From assembly GCA_033763895.1 (NCBI GenBank), contig JANRJQ010000010.1, positions 376,146-440,145 on the forward strand: 64,000 nt of DNA. The letters are read 5' to 3'. A program made the translations under genes and the position numbers. Source of the DNA: Chloroherpetonaceae bacterium (lineage in GTDB: Bacteria > Bacteroidota > Chlorobiia > Chlorobiales > Thermochlorobacteraceae). Shown one piece after another: positions 16,376 to 24,852 of this stretch (position 1 is the first letter of the stretch; each line of letters begins with the position of its first letter). Under the pieces are notes generated by a model, which was not told the DNA's origin, searched no databases, and was given only the letters and a program-made list of their open reading frames with translations.

Positions 16376-18408
16376 TCATTTAAGAGAATTGATTTAAATA
16401 GAATTTCAAGGTCAAGAAACCGAGTGGAATTTTTGGCATAATACACATCGGTGTTCTCTGCTTGATCACCGGTTTTACCGCTCAACTTTGAAAGTGTCCA
16501 TACGCCTTCTTTTCCTACATATAATCCATTTTTGGAACTCATTTGAACAGAGTGACTTGCGCCAACAAAAGTCATCCTTCCCGTAAAAACAAACCAAAGT
16601 TTAATAAATATATCTTTCCTACCTCGAAGCCAAATGAGTGGTGAAAGAATCAAAACGAGAGGAAAAATCATTAAATCAAATAACCGTTTTGTAAAACGAG
16701 ATTCAGGGCGAAGTAAATTATACTCTATCGATTGCATCCCGATTTCTTGACCTAAACTTGATAAAGGTTCAGGGCTTAAAGGATCAATACTTCCTTTACT
16801 GATAATGACATCCAAATCTTCAGAAACGAACCTGAAATCAAGGGAGGAATCTTTTAATTGTGAGATTAAAGTTAATATTTCTGTATTACTTACGCTTGAG
16901 GGTGTAATCAATATTTCTGAAATCTTATTGACTCTAACCACTTCCTTAAGTTGATTTTTTGAGCCAAGAAGTGGGGGTGCTTCTTTTCCTAACCGCTGAA
17001 TTTTAGTTTCAAAATCAGCCAATGCATCAAATGAGATTAAAGGTTCACTGGAAATAAAACCAACCACTCGGGAGCGAGGGGTTGGAAGTTGGTTCATTCT
17101 ATCAAAAAGAGTTAATGCCTTTTCAGAAGTGCCAAATATTGCGGCTCTTTTTAATAAACCCCCTGAACCGCTTTTCTGAGCAGAGCCAAGTTTGGCGATT
17201 AGTCTCCAAGATGAGAGAAAGAATAGCGCAAGGATAAAACTGGTTGCGAGACCAATTCGAGAGAAAGCAAACTGATTGAAGAAAAATGTTATTGAAGAAG
17301 AAAGTATAAACCCTGCAAAAAGTGCTAACCAAAGTGTTTTAAGTGCCCATATCTTTGAGGCTCGGTAAACACCAAAACTTAAAAAACACATCATCCACAC
17401 AGCCAAATATGATGGAAGTACGATTAACAAAAATTCTTCCGGATAGCCACTATGCTTTAAAACATAAAACTTAATGAAAAAACCTATGACGATTGAAAGC
17501 GTAAGGAAAAACGCATCAAGGATAGGGAAAAAGAGCGAATCCAAAATTCTCTTGACAACAGATAAAGATGCTCTCAAATAAATTCCAAGCGTGAGAATGA
17601 AAACAAACCAACTCGAGGAATTGTAATATTTTTTCACAAAAATGAGCATCGCCTCATAAAACTGAAGAACATAGTTGAAGCTTTGCTTTTTTGTACTCTC
17701 CCCTTTATAGTGGATAATTTGAGTTTCGTGGAAATAAACAATCTTCCATCCACCTTTTTTTATTCGGTAACACCAATCAAGGTCTTCTCCGTACATAAAA
17801 AAAGTTTCATCGAAAAGCCCCACAGTCTCTAAAACTTCTCGTCTTAAAAACATAAAAGCGCCCATTAAGGCGTCAATTTCGTATGTCTCATTTTCAGAAA
17901 GAAAGGTAAGATTGTACTGCGCGAAGCGAGGACTTTTAGGAAAAAGAGAGGATAGTCCAAGAAGTTTGTAAAGTGAAACCTCAGGGCTTGGAAATGACCT
18001 TCGGCACGAAAGTTGAAAAGTACCATCGGCATTGAGCAATTTGCATCCCGAAGCGCCAATCTGTTTTGACTCAGGTTTCTCCATAAATTCAATCATCTTA
18101 CGGAGCGTATCCTCAGAAAGCAATGTATCAGGATTTAATACCAAAATGTATCTTCCTTTACATCTTTTAAGAGCCTGATTATTGGCACGAGCAAAGCCTA
18201 AATTTTCTTGATTCAGTATTAGGTGGATATCGATTTCCGGGTGGGAAGAGAATTTGGTTCGTAACATAGGAATCGTACCATCCGCAGAATTATTATCGAC
18301 AACAAATATCTCTGCCTTAATTCCGAGAGATGACTTAATAACGCTCTTCAAGCATTGTTCTAAAAAATCTCGAACATTGTAACTTACGATGACGATAGAA
18401 AGCGTCAT
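16372..18408 (-). CDS. Fusion: family 2 glycosyltransferase + membrane helices + Rossmann region + shortened phosphoglycosyl transferase domain
   Basis: 678 residues. Residues 1-260 are a GT2 glycosyltransferase of the rhamnosyl/WbbL type: VDNNSADGT, NPD at 92-94 in place of a DxD, and MYGEDLDWCYRI. About five membrane helices follow (265-400), then a Rossmann-like region (about 410-555: RAAIFGTSEKAL, VVGFISSE) as in WbaP/WcaJ-type polyprenyl-phosphate glycosylphosphotransferases. The last part (about 563-678) aligns with their catalytic domain at both ends (TKRLFD, MTFVGASH, GVWTLSKLSG). The core with the FRSM segment, catalytic acidic pair and DE-PQ motif is missing, so it is probably inactive. 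Likely a bifunctional-looking inner-membrane glycan assembly protein. Confidence 0.83.
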   Translation of the reverse strand: MTLSIVIVSYNVRDFLEQCLKSVIKSSLGIKAEIFVVDNNSADGTIPMLRTKFSSHPEIDIHLILNQENLGFARANNQALKRCKGRYILVLNPDTLLSEDTLRKMIEFMEKPESKQIGASGCKLLNADGTFQLSCRRSFPSPEVSLYKLLGLSSLFPKSPRFAQYNLTFLSENETYEIDALMGAFMFLRREVLETVGLFDETFFMYGEDLDWCYRIKKGGWKIVYFHETQIIHYKGESTKKQSFNYVLQFYEAMLIFVKKYYNSSSWFVFILTLGIYLRASLSVVKRILDSLFFPILDAFFLTLSIVIGFFIKFYVLKHSGYPEEFLLIVLPSYLAVWMMCFLSFGVYRASKIWALKTLWLALFAGFILSSSITFFFNQFAFSRIGLATSFILALFFLSSWRLIAKLGSAQKSGSGGLLKRAAIFGTSEKALTLFDRMNQLPTPRSRVVGFISSEPLISFDALADFETKIQRLGKEAPPLLGSKNQLKEVVRVNKISEILITPSSVSNTEILTLISQLKDSSLDFRFVSEDLDVIISKGSIDPLSPEPLSSLGQEIGMQSIEYNLLRPESRFTKRLFDLMIFPLVLILSPLIWLRGRKDIFIKLWFVFTGRMTFVGASHSVQMSSKNGLYVGKEGVWTLSKLSGKTGDQAENTDVYYAKNSTRFLDLEILFKSILLNE

Positions 18409-18436
18409 TGAACTCCCGTGTACAAAAGTTGCAAGG

Positions 18437-19240
18437 TCACAGCCTTCCTAAGAGTTGCTTAAATTTTAATGCCCAAACCATCCACATCGCTTCAAGAATT
18501 ATCTTTCGAGACATTTTTGATTTGCCAACCGTCCGATCAAAAAAAACAATAGGGATTTCGCGAACCTGAAAACCCTTTGACCAAGTCTTGAAGTTCATTT
18601 CAATTTGAAACGAATAACCGCCGGAGCGAACTTCATCTAAGTTTATTGATTCCAACACTTTACGGCGAAAACATTTGAATCCTCCGGTCGGATCTTGAAT
18701 CGGCATGCCAGTTATCATTCTCGTATAAAGGCTAGCACCCTTTGATAGAATGAGCCGCGAGATCGGCCAATTCACGACATTTGCAACCCGATCTAAATAG
18801 CGAGAGCCAATAACAAGGTCTGCTTCTTTTATCGCTGATAAGAAATTAGGAATCATCTTAGGGTCATGTGAAAGATCGGCATCCATCTCCATAACATAAT
18901 CATACTCATGCTGAATGGCATATCGAAAGCCGGCCACGTAAGCCGTTCCTAAGCCCATTTTTCCCGGCCTGCGCAAAAGAAAAAGATGCTTATTCTTTTT
19001 CATCATTTCTTCGACAATTGATCCTGTACCGTCTGGAGAGTTATCATCGATGATTAGGATATCAAGCCCGGGAATTTCAAGGCTCATGACTAACCCAACA
19101 ACCATTGGAATATTCTCAGCCTCGTTGTAAGTCGGTATAATAATAAGGGTTTTTCCAATCGCTATATCCACACTAGGAGGGAAAGATGTAGGTAACTCAA
19201 AATTTTCAACGGGTTTATCCATTCTGAATCTCAATGCCAT
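18437..19240 (-). CDS. Polyprenol monophosphomannose synthase type GT2 glycosyltransferase
   Basis: 267 residues of the dolichyl-phosphate mannosyltransferase (DPM1-like) family. Motifs are IIIPTYNEAENI, IIDDNSPDGT, the DxD in MEMDADLSHDP that binds the nucleotide-sugar and metal, VIGSRYL, and QIEMNFKTWSKGF towards the C terminus. It lacks the C-terminal membrane helices of some homologues. Expected reaction: transfer of a sugar from GDP-mannose or UDP-sugar to a polyprenyl phosphate on the cytoplasmic face. It lies 28 bp upstream of the GT2 fusion gene, so the two probably act in one envelope glycan pathway. Confidence 0.88.
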   Translation of the reverse strand: MALRFRMDKPVENFELPTSFPPSVDIAIGKTLIIIPTYNEAENIPMVVGLVMSLEIPGLDILIIDDNSPDGTGSIVEEMMKKNKHLFLLRRPGKMGLGTAYVAGFRYAIQHEYDYVMEMDADLSHDPKMIPNFLSAIKEADLVIGSRYLDRVANVVNWPISRLILSKGASLYTRMITGMPIQDPTGGFKCFRRKVLESINLDEVRSGGYSFQIEMNFKTWSKGFQVREIPIVFFDRTVGKSKMSRKIILEAMWMVWALKFKQLLGRL

Positions 19241-19280
19241 CGTTTGAAAAAGGTGTCTAACGGATGCAAATAAATTAATT

Positions 19281-19311
19281 TCTTAATTCAAAGAATCAAT
19301 TTGAATTAAGA
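19281..19311. repeat. 12-bp inverted repeat in a divergent intergenic region
   Basis: TCTTAATTCAAA and TTTGAATTAAGA are perfectly complementary around a 7-base loop. The repeat lies about 40 bp upstream of the minus-strand mannose synthase-type gene and 190 bp upstream of the YmdB-type gene. It is AT-rich and has no T-run, so a regulator binding site or mRNA leader hairpin is more likely than a terminator. The rest of the 260-bp gap (19241-19500) shows nothing else I can support. Confidence 0.4.
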
Positions 19312-19500
19312 GTTTGATAAAAAACAACTTGTCTTCAAATTATAATATTTTCAGACCAATGCAAGAAAAGTCCATCCTAAAAGTCTGGAAGATAATTTAT
19401 CGTAAAATCACCCGTTGAAAAAAACAGGCATTAAGAAGTATTCCAGTGATTTTGAAAATGGGTGTTGTAAATTGGGAAGATTGAACATAAACTACTTAAA

Positions 19501-20361
19501 ATGAAAACCATCAATATTTTTATGATGGCCGATGTTGTCGGTCAGCCGGGCGTTGAACTTGTTTGCAAATTACTAAAAGGATATATCCAAAAATTTGATA
19601 TTCATTTTGCCCTTTGCAATGGAGAAAATGCCTATAACGGAAAAGGAATGAGCCTCGAAATTCTCCACCAATTACGTACTGCAGGTGTTGATGTCATTAC
19701 AGGCGGAAATCATATTTGGGATAACTTTAAATTTCATGAAACCTTAAAAGTTGAACCACATGTCCTCCGTCCGCAAAACTATCCGAAAGGAACTTATGGT
19801 ACCGGTATGGGGACTTTCAACTTACCAAATGGTCTTGGGAAAATTGCGGTCCTCAACCTTCAGGGAAGAACTTTTATGTACACGATTGATTGCCCTTTTC
19901 GCACTGCCGACTGGGCCTTGGATCGGCTGCGAAAGGAAACCAAGTATATCATTGTCGATATGCACGCTGAAGCCTCTGCTGAAAAAGCAGCTCTTGGTTT
20001 GTATTTGGATGGACGCGTTTCCGTTGTTATGGGTTCACATTCTCACGTTCAAACAGCCGATGAACGGATTCTTCCCAAAGGAACAGGTTTTTGTACAGAT
20101 ATTGGTATGACAGGCCCATATGAATCTGTGGTTGGAATGGTGTCTAAAACTGCGATTGATCGATTTATTTATCAAACCCCGCACAAATATGAATGTGCCA
20201 CCAGCGATGTTCATCTTACTGCAATGGTAATTAAGTTAGATCCTGAAACGGGAAAATGTGTTCACCTTGAACGGGTTACTTTTCCTGAATTTACCAAATC
20301 GCTCATTGGAAAAAATGCACCAAAGCCTGAAACGACAAGGGCTGCTCAAACTGCGATTTAG
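19501..20361 (+). CDS. YmdB-family (TIGR00282) metallophosphoesterase
   Basis: 286 residues. The dinuclear-metal phosphoesterase ligands are visible: MMADVVGQPG, LCNGENAYNGKG, TGGNHIWDN, VDMHAEASAEK and GSHSHVQTADE. The architecture matches Bacillus subtilis YmdB, a cyclic-nucleotide and 2',3'-cAMP phosphodiesterase affecting biofilm and motility decisions. Substrate here is unproven. It is soluble and cytosolic. It runs in the same direction as ftsE with a 27-bp gap. Confidence 0.9.
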   Translation: MKTINIFMMADVVGQPGVELVCKLLKGYIQKFDIHFALCNGENAYNGKGMSLEILHQLRTAGVDVITGGNHIWDNFKFHETLKVEPHVLRPQNYPKGTYGTGMGTFNLPNGLGKIAVLNLQGRTFMYTIDCPFRTADWALDRLRKETKYIIVDMHAEASAEKAALGLYLDGRVSVVMGSHSHVQTADERILPKGTGFCTDIGMTGPYESVVGMVSKTAIDRFIYQTPHKYECATSDVHLTAMVIKLDPETGKCVHLERVTFPEFTKSLIGKNAPKPETTRAAQTAI

Positions 20362-20388
20362 TTTCGCATAATCGTAACAAGTTGAAGA

Positions 20389-21066
20389 GTGGCAGCATTA
20401 ATACGATTGCACAATGTTTCTTTGAAGCGCGGTAATAAGGTGATTTTTGATCACCTTGATTTTGAACTTGGCCGTGGTGAATTTGTTTACATCATCGGTG
20501 CCTCCGGGGCGGGAAAAAGTTCTTTTTTGAAACTTCTCTATGCAGAAACAAAACCCGATGAAGGAGAAATTCATGTTGGTAAATTTGAAATTTCAAAACT
20601 GAGAAAATCCGAAATCCCCTTTCTGCGTAGGAATTTGGGAATTGTGTTTCAAGAGTTTCGATTGCTTTTCGATCGAAACGTCTATGAAAATGTCGCTTTT
20701 GTTTTAGAGGTCACTGGAGTGGGGTCGAAAGATATTTCAAGAAAAGTGAATGAAGCGCTATCAGAAGTTGGTTTATTATCAAAAAAATATGATATGCCGG
20801 AAACACTTTCGGGCGGAGAGCAACAGCGTGTCGCAATTGCAAGGGCTATCGTTCGAGAACCCTATTTTCTTTTGGCTGATGAACCTACAGGAAATCTTGA
20901 TCCGGAAGTCTCAACAGAGATTATGCAACTTCTTAAGCGTATTAGTGGAAAGGGTGTAACAACACTTGTTGTTACCCACGATTATGATATCGTGAGCCGT
21001 GTGCCTTCACGAACATTAATGATCAAATCAGGAAAAATTTTTGATGTGGTTTTAAAGGGTAATTGA
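20389..21066 (+). CDS. ftsE: FtsE-like cell-division ABC ATPase
   Basis: 225-residue ABC ATPase with Walker A GASGAGKSS, Q-loop VFQEFRLLFDRNVYENVAF (typical of FtsE), signature LSGGEQQRVAIARA, Walker B LLADEPTGNLD and H-loop VVTHD. FtsE pairs with the membrane protein FtsX to control peptidoglycan hydrolases during division. No ftsX is adjacent, and the next gene is an unrelated small protein. The start is a GTG at 20389. The related MacB/LolD ATPases have similar motifs; the EFRLL and NVYENV pattern favours FtsE. The 200-bp gap after it (21067-21266) shows nothing recognisable. Confidence 0.85.
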   Translation: MAALIRLHNVSLKRGNKVIFDHLDFELGRGEFVYIIGASGAGKSSFLKLLYAETKPDEGEIHVGKFEISKLRKSEIPFLRRNLGIVFQEFRLLFDRNVYENVAFVLEVTGVGSKDISRKVNEALSEVGLLSKKYDMPETLSGGEQQRVAIARAIVREPYFLLADEPTGNLDPEVSTEIMQLLKRISGKGVTTLVVTHDYDIVSRVPSRTLMIKSGKIFDVVLKGN

Positions 21067-21266
21067 TGACGTTTGCGGGTTTTATCAAATGTTTAATTCT
21101 CAGCTTTCCAAATAAGTTTTATTAAATTATTTTCGAAATAAATGCAATTGCCATAATGTGCGTATTGAGTCATTAAAGAACCAATTGATTTGAAGCTAAA
21201 GTGAATTTGAGTCGTAATTTTCTTTCTTGAAAAACCTTGATTTTATAAGTTATAACTACAACGGAT

Positions 21267-21623
21267 ATGAATAATAAAGCAGGCTTAACCTCAGAAGAAT
21301 GGGATGATTTACGCGTCCAAATTCAAGAACTCTTTGATGTCACGCTTCGGTACGCTGAAGTTGTCGCTAAAGAAAGCGATCGGGTTTGGGATTCAGATCG
21401 GCCAAAGTTTACCAAGCTAAAAGATACCGATATTGATGATGCGCTACTTAAGTATCAAAATCAACTGAATAGCTTTGAAGAAGAGCGAAAAGTAGCTTAC
21501 AATCAAATGTATGAACGGCTTAAGTCAGACGGGTTTTCGCGTGTGGTTAAAATTGAACGATATGTCGAAAAGCTTGCTGCTGCAATCGGTGCAGATTTTC
21601 ATGTGACACCTGAAAAATCTTAA
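21267..21623 (+). CDS. Conserved-looking small hypothetical protein
   Basis: 118 residues, strongly charged, with predicted long helices (SEEWDDLRVQIQELFDV and the region 50-90). No signal peptide, membrane helix, cysteine or known motif is seen. Codon use and a clear downstream terminator support it as a real gene. I do not recognise the family. It stands alone between ftsE and an SDR gene. Confidence 0.6.
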   Translation: MNNKAGLTSEEWDDLRVQIQELFDVTLRYAEVVAKESDRVWDSDRPKFTKLKDTDIDDALLKYQNQLNSFEEERKVAYNQMYERLKSDGFSRVVKIERYVEKLAAAIGADFHVTPEKS

Positions 21624-21656
21624 TACCACAATAATTTAGAGTTGATTGATCTATTC

Positions 21657-21694
21657 AGCCTGCTTTGACTTTTTGCTCAAAGTGGGCTTTTTTA
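21657..21694 (+). terminator. Rho-independent terminator after the 118-aa protein gene
   Basis: Twelve-base arms (AGCCTGCTTTGA / TCAAAGTGGGCT) with one T-T mismatch and an 8-base loop, followed by a T-run. It ends just before the SDR gene start at 21707, so the SDR gene must have its own promoter within or upstream of this structure, or be read through. Confidence 0.8.
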
Positions 21695-21706
21695 TTATGA
21701 CCAAAT

Positions 21707-22483
21707 ATGCTTTATACCATAATAACAGGGGCTTCTTCGGGGATTGGAAAGTGTTTTGCTGAGCAGTATGCCCAAAAAAGAAAAAATCTGCTGTTAATCT
21801 CTCGTTCTGCAGAAAAGCTTCTTGAACTAGCTGACCGTATTAAACGAGAAAATCAAATTGATGTGAAAATTCTTGCGTTAGATCTTTCAAAGCCTGAATC
21901 AGCTGAAGTTGTAAAGGACTTTTGCCAGACTTCAAAAATTGAGGTTGAAATTCTGATCAATAATGCCGGTTTTGGGCTTTTGGGCTCTTTTGCCTATCAA
22001 AAACTCAAGACTTATGAAGAAATGATTGAATTGAACATTTCGACTTTAGTTAAACTAACACACTTATTTCTTCCTGAGATGATTTCAAGAAAATCAGGCG
22101 GGGTAATCAATGTAGCTTCAACAGGTGCCTTTCAGGCAGTTCCATATCTAACCGTTTATGCAGCAACAAAGGCATTTGTGCTCAGTTTTTCTGAGGGATT
22201 AAACGAAGAACTTGACGGAACCGGAGTAACCGTTACGGCACTTTGCCCCGGAACGACCGAGACGAATTTCTTTGAAGTAGCCAAGCATGACCCATCAAAA
22301 ATGCTTTTACCAATGGAAAAGCCTGAACAAGTGGTACGAGTTGGAATTCAAGCATTCGAAGCAGGGAGTTCAAAAGTGATTTCTGGGATTTTCAACAAAG
22401 TGATGATTCATACAGAACGCCTTTTCCCAAGGCACATCGTCTCGAAAATTGCAGCGTTTGTTTTCAATCCTACGAGGAAGTAA
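21707..22483 (+). CDS. Short-chain dehydrogenase/reductase
   Basis: 258 residues with a classical SDR fold: the NADP-binding loop TGASSGIGK, the Arg after beta-2 (SRSAEK), NNAGFG, the catalytic Ser (ASTGAF) and Tyr-x-x-x-Lys (YAATK), and PGTTET after beta-6. It resembles the DltE/YqjQ-type subgroup used on diverse substrates. The substrate is unknown. The gene starts 13 bp after a terminator. Another SDR in this window (34670-35443) is a separate subfamily and not a duplicate. Confidence 0.9.
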   Translation: MLYTIITGASSGIGKCFAEQYAQKRKNLLLISRSAEKLLELADRIKRENQIDVKILALDLSKPESAEVVKDFCQTSKIEVEILINNAGFGLLGSFAYQKLKTYEEMIELNISTLVKLTHLFLPEMISRKSGGVINVASTGAFQAVPYLTVYAATKAFVLSFSEGLNEELDGTGVTVTALCPGTTETNFFEVAKHDPSKMLLPMEKPEQVVRVGIQAFEAGSSKVISGIFNKVMIHTERLFPRHIVSKIAAFVFNPTRK

Positions 22484-22640
22484 ATTAAAATTAGGTAATG
22501 CCCTTTCATCACACCAAACATGAATCATATTAAAAAGCGTCGTACTTTAGTCATAAGGCTTTTCGGTGAAAAACCCTATCTTTGAAATTCATTTATTTCA
22601 ACCAAACTGAAATTTAATTTTGGACAGCAATCAACAAACA

Positions 22641-23666
22641 ATGGTCGCACCATCAGAAATACCTGATATTACCATTATTGGTGCGGGGCCAACAGGTCTT
22701 TTCGGTGCTTTTTATGCCGGGCTTCGTGCTATGAAGGTTCGGATTGTCGATAGTCTTTCAGATATCGGTGGGCAGCTAACGGCATTGTATCCCAAAAAAT
22801 TGATTTATGACGTTGCGGGTTATCCCAAAGTTTTGGCTGAAGACTTGGTAAAAAGTCTTTATGAGCAAGCCGCTCAATACAACCCTGAAGTGATAACCAA
22901 CACCAAGATTGAAAAACTTGAAAAGGTTGGTGAGGTTTTTCATCTTACCACCGAAACTGGAGAAGTATTATTTTCTAAAACGGTGTTAATCGCAGCCGGT
23001 GTGGGTGCGTTTACGCCCCGTAAATTGGAATCCGAAAATCTCTCGCAATGGGAAAACAAAGGGCTTTACTACTTTGTTAAGGATCCAACAGTTTTTTATG
23101 GAAGAAAGCTTCTCGTCGTCGGAGGCGGAGATTCGGCAATGGATTGGGCTATGGCACTCGCTCCACATTCGAATATGTTGCTGATTCACAGAAGAGATAA
23201 GTTTGTTGCACATGAAGACAGCGTAAAAAAAGTAAAAGAACTTGGCGTGCCGATTCGAACCTATTGGGAGCTAAAGACAATTAATGGTGAAAACGGTCTC
23301 TTAAAATCTGCAGTTATTTTCAATAACAAAACCAATGAGGAAGAGGTCATTGAAGCCGATGCCGTACTGTGCAACCTTGGGTTTTTAACCAATCTCGGCC
23401 CGATTAAGCATTGGGGGCTTGAGATACAAGGCAATGGAATTAAGGTTGATCATAATATGGGAGTTGGTATAAACGGCGTTTATGCTGCCGGCGATGTTGC
23501 GGCACATTCAGCCAAGTTAAAGCTTATTGCGACCGGCTTCGGCGAGGCCGCTATTGCCGTTAATCATGCCAAAACCGTAATTGACCCGCATGCTTCGTTC
23601 TTTCCGGGTCACAGCAGCAATAAAGACGATAAAAAAGAAGAAAAGCATGCTGAAAAAGTGGCATAA
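22641..23666 (+). CDS. Ferredoxin--NADP(+) reductase, YumC/thioredoxin-reductase type
   Basis: Flavoprotein moving electrons between ferredoxin and NADP(H). FAD motif IIGAGPTGLFGAF, GGQLTALYPKKLIYDVAGYP (diagnostic of this FNR type), NADPH motif VVGGGDSAMDWA, and the FAD-ribityl motif GVYAAGDVA. It lacks the CxxC redox pair of thioredoxin reductase. The C-terminal tail is Lys/Glu/Asp-rich. Green sulfur bacteria use this class in place of the plant type. I took the ATG at 22641; a TTG at 22620 would add seven residues. A TATCTTTG box (22577-22584), matching the Bacteroidota -7 consensus TAnnTTTG, may be its promoter. Confidence 0.92.
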   Translation: MVAPSEIPDITIIGAGPTGLFGAFYAGLRAMKVRIVDSLSDIGGQLTALYPKKLIYDVAGYPKVLAEDLVKSLYEQAAQYNPEVITNTKIEKLEKVGEVFHLTTETGEVLFSKTVLIAAGVGAFTPRKLESENLSQWENKGLYYFVKDPTVFYGRKLLVVGGGDSAMDWAMALAPHSNMLLIHRRDKFVAHEDSVKKVKELGVPIRTYWELKTINGENGLLKSAVIFNNKTNEEEVIEADAVLCNLGFLTNLGPIKHWGLEIQGNGIKVDHNMGVGINGVYAAGDVAAHSAKLKLIATGFGEAAIAVNHAKTVIDPHASFFPGHSSNKDDKKEEKHAEKVA

Positions 23667-23798
23667 AAAAGTATGAAATTTGAATCAGTTAGGAAATTAT
23701 TTTAGCATCGAAGGGCAGACCAAAATGTTTATTCCCCTGATTCTGTAAAAAGAATTAAAATAACAATCTTTCCAACGAAAGTAAGTAAGTGAGTATTT

Positions 23799-24815
23799 AT
23801 GGCGAATGATAAAAAAGCGGCAGCCGATATTTTGATTGTTGATGATCAGGAAATCATTCTCAAACTTCTTGAAGAGACGCTTAAGACTGAAGGCTATAGC
23901 GTGAGAATGGCGATGAATGGTATTGAAGCACTTGCGGCTGTCGAATCAAATCGTCCTGATTTGATAATTACAGACATGTTGATGCCCAAAATGAATGGGT
24001 GTGATATGGTTTCAAAGTTAAAGGAATCGTCAGAGACTCGGCTGATTCCTACGATTATGTTGACAGGTCTATTTGATTTTGAAAATAAAGTTCGCGCACT
24101 TGATATCGGTGTTGATGATTTTTTGGGAAAGCCTTTTAATCGTATTGAATTAATTACTAAAGTACGTGCGCTGCTTAAAACCAAGGCTTATATCGATCAA
24201 TTGGAAAATGCTGAATCAGTAATTGTCACGCTTGCACTTTCTATTGAAGGCCGAGATCCATACACCAACGGGCATTGCCATCGATTGGCAGATTACGGGA
24301 TTAAACTAGGAAAGAAAATCGGCTTAGAAGAATGGCAAGTGGAAGCGGTGCGAAAAGGCGGTTTCTTACATGATATAGGAAAAATTGCAGTTTCAGATTC
24401 GATTCTCTTAAAGCCCGGAAAGCTGACTGCTGAAGAGTATGAGATAATGAAAATTCATCCCGAAGAAGGAGAGAAAATTTGCAAACCACTAAAATCACTT
24501 GCGCCTGTATTGCCAATTATTCGGGGGCACCAAGAGCGGTGGGATGGTAAAGGTTATCCTGACAATCTTCAGGGATCGAATATTCCGATTACCGCACGCG
24601 TAATTGCTACTGTGGATTTTTATGATGCCTTGAACACCGTTCGCCCATATAAGCGAGCCCTTTCTCATCATGAATCCATTGATTTAATGCGCAAAGAAAC
24701 TCAAGAGAATAAGTGGGATCCAAACCTCATGAGTGTTTTTTTAGAAATGCTATCATCAGGTGAGTTCGATAAAGCATACCACGAAATTGTACCGGTCAAA
24801 TATGAATTTGCTTAA
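23799..24815 (+). CDS. Response regulator with HD-GYP domain (putative c-di-GMP phosphodiesterase)
   Basis: 338 residues. Residues 7-125 form a CheY-like receiver with phospho-acceptor Asp in LIITDMLMPKMNG and the Thr/Lys switch residues (MLTG, GKPF). Residues about 140-320 form an HD-GYP domain: HDIGKIAVSD, MKIHPEEGEKI and GHQERWDGKGYP, where HHE is changed to HQE, a variation I believe is common in this family. It would hydrolyse c-di-GMP when phosphorylated. No histidine kinase is next to it. The preceding 130-bp gap has no evident element. Confidence 0.9.
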   Translation: MANDKKAAADILIVDDQEIILKLLEETLKTEGYSVRMAMNGIEALAAVESNRPDLIITDMLMPKMNGCDMVSKLKESSETRLIPTIMLTGLFDFENKVRALDIGVDDFLGKPFNRIELITKVRALLKTKAYIDQLENAESVIVTLALSIEGRDPYTNGHCHRLADYGIKLGKKIGLEEWQVEAVRKGGFLHDIGKIAVSDSILLKPGKLTAEEYEIMKIHPEEGEKICKPLKSLAPVLPIIRGHQERWDGKGYPDNLQGSNIPITARVIATVDFYDALNTVRPYKRALSHHESIDLMRKETQENKWDPNLMSVFLEMLSSGEFDKAYHEIVPVKYEFA

Positions 24816-24852
24816 GACATAGGTCAAAAGCTGTTCTTTAATTCTTAATAAA

